This document shows, one piece after another, positions 60,616-64,000 of a stretch of DNA of 64,000 nt. The translations under genes were made by a program, and so were the position numbers. The notes below the pieces were generated by a model. The model was not told the origin of the DNA. It saw only the letters and a program-made list of their open reading frames with translations, and ran no database searches. This DNA comes from Mesorhizobium carmichaelinearum. Its GTDB lineage: Bacteria > Pseudomonadota > Alphaproteobacteria > Rhizobiales > Rhizobiaceae. The stretch is taken from NCBI RefSeq assembly GCF_900199455.1, contig NZ_FZQR01000004.1:186001-250000 (forward strand), written 5' to 3'. Positions within the stretch are counted from its first letter, which is position 1, and each line of letters opens with the position of its first letter.

Positions 60616-61398
60616 CTAAACGGTTTTGCTCACCCAGCGCAGCACGTTGGTCCAAAGGCGCGCATAGCCGGGCCACTCGACGAAACTGTTCGGCAGCCAG
60701 TGCGGGCCGATATCCGACGTCCAGACCAGGGTGCGCCCTTTGCCATGGCGTCCGGTGACCAGCAGCGGGTGGCCGCCCTGGTCCTGCGGCAGCCGTGCCA
60801 GGACTTCGACATCGACCCGGTCGCGGGCAACGACTTCGTTGGCGCCGAGAAGAATGGGCCATTCACCGTCGATGCCGGCAAACAGCGGGTGATCCCTGGG
60901 CCCGATGATCTCAGGCCGAAAGCCCTCGGGGATCTCAAGCCGGTCATCGTTGGGCAGGCAGGTCACCGGCAGCGCATCCTCGACAGCCGTGCGGTGCCAG
61001 CGCGCCTTGCCGTCGATGCCCTGGAAGGAGAAGTAGCCACCGATCATGATTAGGCCGCCGCCGGCCAGCGTCCAGTCGCGCAGAAGCTTGAGCCGGTTGG
61101 GGACCGTCTTGCCGTGCAGCCAGACATCGGGATGGAGCAGCAGCGAGTTCGCGCCGATGTCGGAGAGGATGATCGCCTTGTATTGCGACAGGCCCTCCAT
61201 GGTGAAAGGCAGCTTTTCGACAGCCTCATGAGCCGGCATGTATTCAAGCTCGAACTCGCTGTCCTTCAGGGCGGCAACGAGTGGTGTCGCACCCAGATGA
61301 AAGGTGACGCTGCCGAACTGATCGAAGCCCTTGTAATGGGTCGCCGAACTCATCCAGCTCTCGCCGACCAGAAGGACTTTTGCTTTCGCCATGATCAT
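60616..61398 (-). CDS. Glutamine amidotransferase-like protein linked to sugar transport
   Basis: 260-residue protein with a class I glutamine amidotransferase-like (flavodoxin-type) fold: KAKVLLVGESWMSSATHYKG, KAIILSDIGANSLLLHP and GGGLIMIGGYFSFQGIDG. The usual nucleophile Cys is not seen at the elbow, where IILSDIGAN replaces it, so glutaminase activity is doubtful. It often accompanies sugar ABC operons in rhizobia. AGGAG precedes ATG 61398; ATG 61392 is an alternative. Function unknown. Confidence 0.82.
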   Translation of the reverse strand: MIMAKAKVLLVGESWMSSATHYKGFDQFGSVTFHLGATPLVAALKDSEFELEYMPAHEAVEKLPFTMEGLSQYKAIILSDIGANSLLLHPDVWLHGKTVPNRLKLLRDWTLAGGGLIMIGGYFSFQGIDGKARWHRTAVEDALPVTCLPNDDRLEIPEGFRPEIIGPRDHPLFAGIDGEWPILLGANEVVARDRVDVEVLARLPQDQGGHPLLVTGRHGKGRTLVWTSDIGPHWLPNSFVEWPGYARLWTNVLRWVSKTV

Positions 61399-61452
61399 TT
61401 TCTCCTGATTTCGCCCGGTGGGCGGATGTCCAGAAATCGATAAGCCTTTGAT

Positions 61453-62634
61453 TTAACTTGTCATAACAGTGTCGCTCGCTAAAGCGGTCGCCTTCAGGGT
61501 CGCAAAATCCGCGATGTAGCCCTGCGCGCCTTCGACCGTGGTCGTCAGGCTTGCGCCGATCGCGGCATAGCGGGCGGCGGCGTCCAGCGAGGCGCCATGC
61601 AGCCACAGGCTCAGGAAGATGCCGGCGAAGCTGTCGCCAGCGCCGGTGGCATCGACCCGGTTGACCGGCAGTGCCGGCACCTCGATCTGTGGGCCGCCAC
61701 CAGCCGGGAAGACCACCGCGCCAAACTCGCCAAGGGTGAGCACGACGGTTCCGCGTGGCTTGATGCGTGACAGCATCAGCCGCACCTCTTCGATCATGCT
61801 CGCCATCCCGGTGCGAAAACCGAAAATCTCACGCATCATCACATCGTTGATGAAGGTCAGGTCGATCTGCCTGACCATCTGCGTAAAAGCCTCCGGCGTG
61901 CGCGCGCTTTTGGGCAGGCCGGCCGAATGCAGACTGACCTTCCAGCCGGCCTGATGAAAGCGCGCGATGGAGGCGGTCATCGTCTCATAGTGAAAGCCTT
62001 CGATATGCAGGCAGGCCGGGCGCTGCTCGGGCTGGATGTCCAGATTGGCGGTCAGGTCGACCTCGCCAAGCTCGAACGGTTCGCTGATGATGGTGCGGCT
62101 GCCGTTGCGCTCGATGATGACGATCGCTTGGGAAAGCCGGTTGTTGGGCGTGCTGCGGATGGGGAGGGCGTGCACACCCAGTTTGGCGAGTTCGCCCAAA
62201 GCCCAGTCGCTCTCGGCGTCCCTGCCGACCGCTGTCGCCAGTTCCACGTCAAGCGCGTAGGGGGCCCCTACGCCGGCCGCGGCAACCGCGAGATTGGCGG
62301 CCGGGCCGCCCAGCGCCTTTTCGATATGGCTGGCGGTAATCCGATCATCGCGATGCGGCAGCACGTCGACACGGCACAGGAAGTCGACGCTGACGCGACC
62401 GGCGACCAGAAGCCTGGGCAGGTGATCGAGATTTTTCGGCCTGCGGGGCGCGCGGCCGGGCAGGGAGCGGGCGAAAGAACTCGGCCGATACATCAGCGCG
62501 GCGACCGCCTTCTCGATGCGGTCCCGAGTATCTTCCCTGAGGCCGGCGGTGCCATTGATGAAGTTCGACACCGTGCCGATGGAGACACCGGCGGTTCGTG
62601 CGACATCCGCTATGGTAGGGCGCTTGCGTTGCAA
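61453..62634 (-). CDS. LacI-type DNA-binding domain fused to PfkB sugar kinase
   Basis: 393-residue fusion. Residues 5-55 are a LacI helix-turn-helix and hinge (IADVARTAGVSIGTVSNF, then YRPSSFARSLPGRA). Residues about 72-385 are a PfkB/ribokinase-family kinase, with GRVSVDFLCRVDVLPHRDDR, LGGPAANLAVAAAGVG and the anion-hole/catalytic DATGAGDSFAGIFLS motif intact. The usual LacI sugar-binding domain is absent, so the kinase domain probably senses the sugar. First gene of its operon, with a LacI-type palindrome 15 bases upstream. No frameshift is seen at the junction. Confidence 0.9.
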   Translation of the reverse strand: MQRKRPTIADVARTAGVSIGTVSNFINGTAGLREDTRDRIEKAVAALMYRPSSFARSLPGRAPRRPKNLDHLPRLLVAGRVSVDFLCRVDVLPHRDDRITASHIEKALGGPAANLAVAAAGVGAPYALDVELATAVGRDAESDWALGELAKLGVHALPIRSTPNNRLSQAIVIIERNGSRTIISEPFELGEVDLTANLDIQPEQRPACLHIEGFHYETMTASIARFHQAGWKVSLHSAGLPKSARTPEAFTQMVRQIDLTFINDVMMREIFGFRTGMASMIEEVRLMLSRIKPRGTVVLTLGEFGAVVFPAGGGPQIEVPALPVNRVDATGAGDSFAGIFLSLWLHGASLDAAARYAAIGASLTTTVEGAQGYIADFATLKATALASDTVMTS

Positions 62635-62648
62635 TTGCCTGGTTCCGA

Positions 62649-62662
62649 TTGAAGCGTTTCAA
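62649..62662. promoter_or_regulatory. Probable LacI-type operator
   Basis: TTGAAGC-GTTTCAA is a near-perfect 14-base palindrome centred on CG, the usual form for LacI-family sites. It sits 15 bases upstream of the LacI-PfkB fusion start, where bound protein would block transcription; autoregulation is likely. Confidence 0.65.
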
Positions 62663-62924
62663 ACGGTAACAGTGGAAGTGCGGCGCCTCAACGAAACTGT
62701 TTTCCAAAAAACGAGAGATCGCACTTGTTCATTGGAAGATTGATCCAATCAGGCTGGGATGACTGGATTGCTCTTTCCATGATTGAACGATTTTCAAATT
62801 TCCGTATTTCGTTCGATCCGCGGCGCCTGATCGAACGCCCATCCGCAGCGCCTTCCAGCAGCTCAGCGAGTAGCTGCCGCCGCGGAATGGCCGTCGGGCG
62901 TTTTTCTGCTACGGCCAGAAACAA

Positions 62925-62954
62925 CCATGCCGCCGGGCGGACCCGACGGCATGG
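62925..62954 (-). terminator. Terminator hairpin after the Gly/Asn-rich protein gene
   Basis: On the - strand CCATGCCGTCGGG pairs with CCCGGCGGCATGG (13 bp, one G-U) around a TCCG tetraloop, followed by TTGTTTCT. It lies 38 bases downstream of the stop. Confidence 0.75.
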
Positions 62955-62992
62955 TCTTGGGTAATCAGGATACTGCAGGTTTGCTCGACGCC

Positions 62993-63793
62993 TTAAGGCG
63001 TCGTCTGCGCTTCGATCTTGGTGGCCATCTGGTCGATCTTGTCGGCAAGGACACCCTGGGCCCAGGCCGTGACGTCGTCATCGACGGGCTTGTTGGCCAT
63101 GTCCGTCAGCGCTGCATCGAGCGATGCCTGGTCGGTGCCAACGGTCGCCGTAGCAGCTGCCGCCTCTGCCTCGTCGGCCGCCGCGTTGTCGGCGTCGACA
63201 ACAGCCTGCTGAGCCGTGATCTGGTCTTTTACCGCCTGGATCTGTTCAGGCGTAGCGGTCGGATCCGCCTGCAGCGCGGTCAGCTGCGCATTCAGCGTAT
63301 CCAGTTGCGCCTGGGCCGCCGCCGCCGTGGCGGCTGCCGTTTCAGCCGCGGCCTGAGCAACCTTGGCTTTCGCCGACTGTGTCACAAAGGCCTGGATGCC
63401 GGCGAACTTCTTGCTCTTGGAATTCATATAGGCGTTGATGTTGCGCTGCAGGGAGTTCAGCCGGCCGAGCTTGGCATGGATGTTTTTCTCCTTGGGCACG
63501 GATGCGACCTGAGTGGTTGTGTCGACCGTGGTGGAGGTCGTTGTGTCCGCGTCCACCTTGCCAACATGGCCTGGAGCCGATGCCGACTTGCCATGCGAGG
63601 CGCCGCTGTTGCCATTGCCATTGCCGCCAGCATTGCCATTACCGCCGCCGTTGCCGTTGCTGTTACCACCGCCGTTGCCGCCACCGTTGCCACCGCCATT
63701 GCCGTGCCCGTTGCCGCCGGCTCCAGCGAGCGCCGGGGACGCCAGAAGCGCCAATGCGGCAAGCGCCGCGAACAGAGTTTTTCGGTTTGTCAT
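62993..63793 (-). CDS. Secreted Gly/Asn-rich protein with helical C-terminal part
   Basis: 266-residue exported protein. The signal peptide is clear (LFAALAALALLASPALAGAG). Residues 24-70 are a run of Gly and Asn with occasional Ser/His (GGNGHGNGGGNGGGN-like). Residues about 90-266 are Ala/Gln/Asp-rich helices likely to form coiled coil (QAQLDTLNAQLTALQADPTA, VKDQITAQQAVVDADNAAAD). No known domain. The make-up suggests a surface or matrix protein. Single-gene unit with its own terminator. Confidence 0.75.
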   Translation of the reverse strand: MTNRKTLFAALAALALLASPALAGAGGNGHGNGGGNGGGNGGGNSNGNGGGNGNAGGNGNGNSGASHGKSASAPGHVGKVDADTTTSTTVDTTTQVASVPKEKNIHAKLGRLNSLQRNINAYMNSKSKKFAGIQAFVTQSAKAKVAQAAAETAAATAAAAQAQLDTLNAQLTALQADPTATPEQIQAVKDQITAQQAVVDADNAAADEAEAAAATATVGTDQASLDAALTDMANKPVDDDVTAWAQGVLADKIDQMATKIEAQTTP

Positions 63794-64000
63794 GGTGTCT
63801 CCTCGGGGAATCGCCGCCTCCGCCCAACCGCGCTAGATCAGCTAATATGAGAATCCGCTAATCGTACTGAGTAAACTTTAGACAAATGCGATCGCAATGC
63901 GCGATCTCGATGATGGTAGGTGGCATAACTATTTGATATTTCATGAAAATAAACGCCGTGAGGTCGCTGTGCTACTGAAGTCCCATGCCGGCCAGACCAT
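63794..64000. other. AT-rich right-edge sequence
   Basis: About 200 bases of lower GC than the rest. No complete gene is supported; the promoter of the Gly/Asn-rich protein should be here. An open frame entering from the right edge on the - strand ends at 63941 and is too short to judge. Confidence 0.35.

Larger units (their letters stand above)
62635..62992. promoter_or_regulatory. Intergenic region with further inverted repeats
   Basis: 358 bases without a gene. Besides the LacI-type site it contains ATTGGA-N7-TCCAAT (62731-62749) and TTGAA-N5-TTCAA (62783-62797), possible extra operator or promoter elements. GGCCGT/ACGGCC (62889-62916) and the terminator of the Gly/Asn-rich protein gene lie at the right end. 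The section 62690-62820 is AT-rich and probably holds the operon promoter. Confidence 0.45.

Noticed and set aside
63941..64000. End of a - strand gene entering from the right edge
   Set aside because: Only 19 codons are visible with no recognisable residues; this cannot be told from chance.

Overview
The window looks like chromosome from an alphaproteobacterium of the order Hyphomicrobiales (Rhizobiales), most like Mesorhizobium or a close relative. The reasons are high GC with C/G-ending codons, gene orders usual in that group (argS / SPOR protein / nagZ / scpAB / tatABC / serS / surE-pcm / LysM-M23; yajC-secDF / Mth938 / squalene-synthase-like), a fused SecDF, tandem 46-residue DUF1127 genes, and many ABC importers with LysR, GntR and LacI regulators. 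The genus is inferred, not proven.

Layout. 1-14.7 kb is dense core sequence on the + strand: the argS 3' part, a very large acidic SPOR protein, nagZ, scpA-scpB, tatA-tatB-tatC, serS, surE-pcm and an NlpD/DipM-like LysM protein. 14.8-17.5 kb holds a divergent NAD-binding epimerase / AraC pair and a DUF815 ATPase. 17.8-23.5 kb is yajC-secDF followed by homologues of two mitochondrial complex I assembly factors (NDUFAF3-like and NDUFAF6-like), a small membrane protein and a fatty acid hydroxylase. 23.5-27.1 kb, on the - strand, holds a ParD/ParE toxin-antitoxin pair with a palindromic operator, a hypothetical gene beside a decayed duplicate of its own 3' end, trmFO, and two DUF1127 genes. Directly downstream of the DUF1127 genes lies a three-unit array of hairpins with the CCTCCTCCC anti-Shine-Dalgarno motif ('cuckoo'/CcsR-type small RNAs).

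27.3-35.6 kb carries DUF2157 and GDYxxLxY membrane proteins, a RidA-family protein, tRNA-Leu(UAG), trigger factor, a class I cytochrome c, heme O synthase, a DUF2189 membrane protein and a YbaK-type deacylase. 35.7-40.3 kb (- strand) is a five-gene A-type heme-copper oxidase operon with two subunit III genes. 40.5-46.1 kb is a polar amino acid ABC importer with a FAD amine oxidase and a divergent LysR regulator.

46.1-62.6 kb holds two facing sugar-utilisation operons. The first (+) has a divergent GntR regulator, a periplasmic binding protein, a double ATPase and one protein carrying two permease domains. Behind these come an SDR, a lambda-crystallin-type 3-hydroxyacid dehydrogenase, a beta-keto acid cleavage enzyme and an SMP-30 lactonase. 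The set suggests oxidative breakdown of a (deoxy)sugar by lactone formation, hydrolysis, 3-oxidation and CoA-dependent cleavage. The second (-) begins with a LacI-type DNA-binding domain fused to a PfkB sugar kinase. It continues with a glutamine-amidotransferase-like protein, a single-domain ATPase, a binding protein, two permeases and an M20 deacylase. The window ends with a secreted Gly/Asn-rich protein.

Most notable are the DUF1127/cuckoo RNA array, the LacI-PfkB fusion with a LacI-type operator just upstream, and the fused-permease/BKACE operon.
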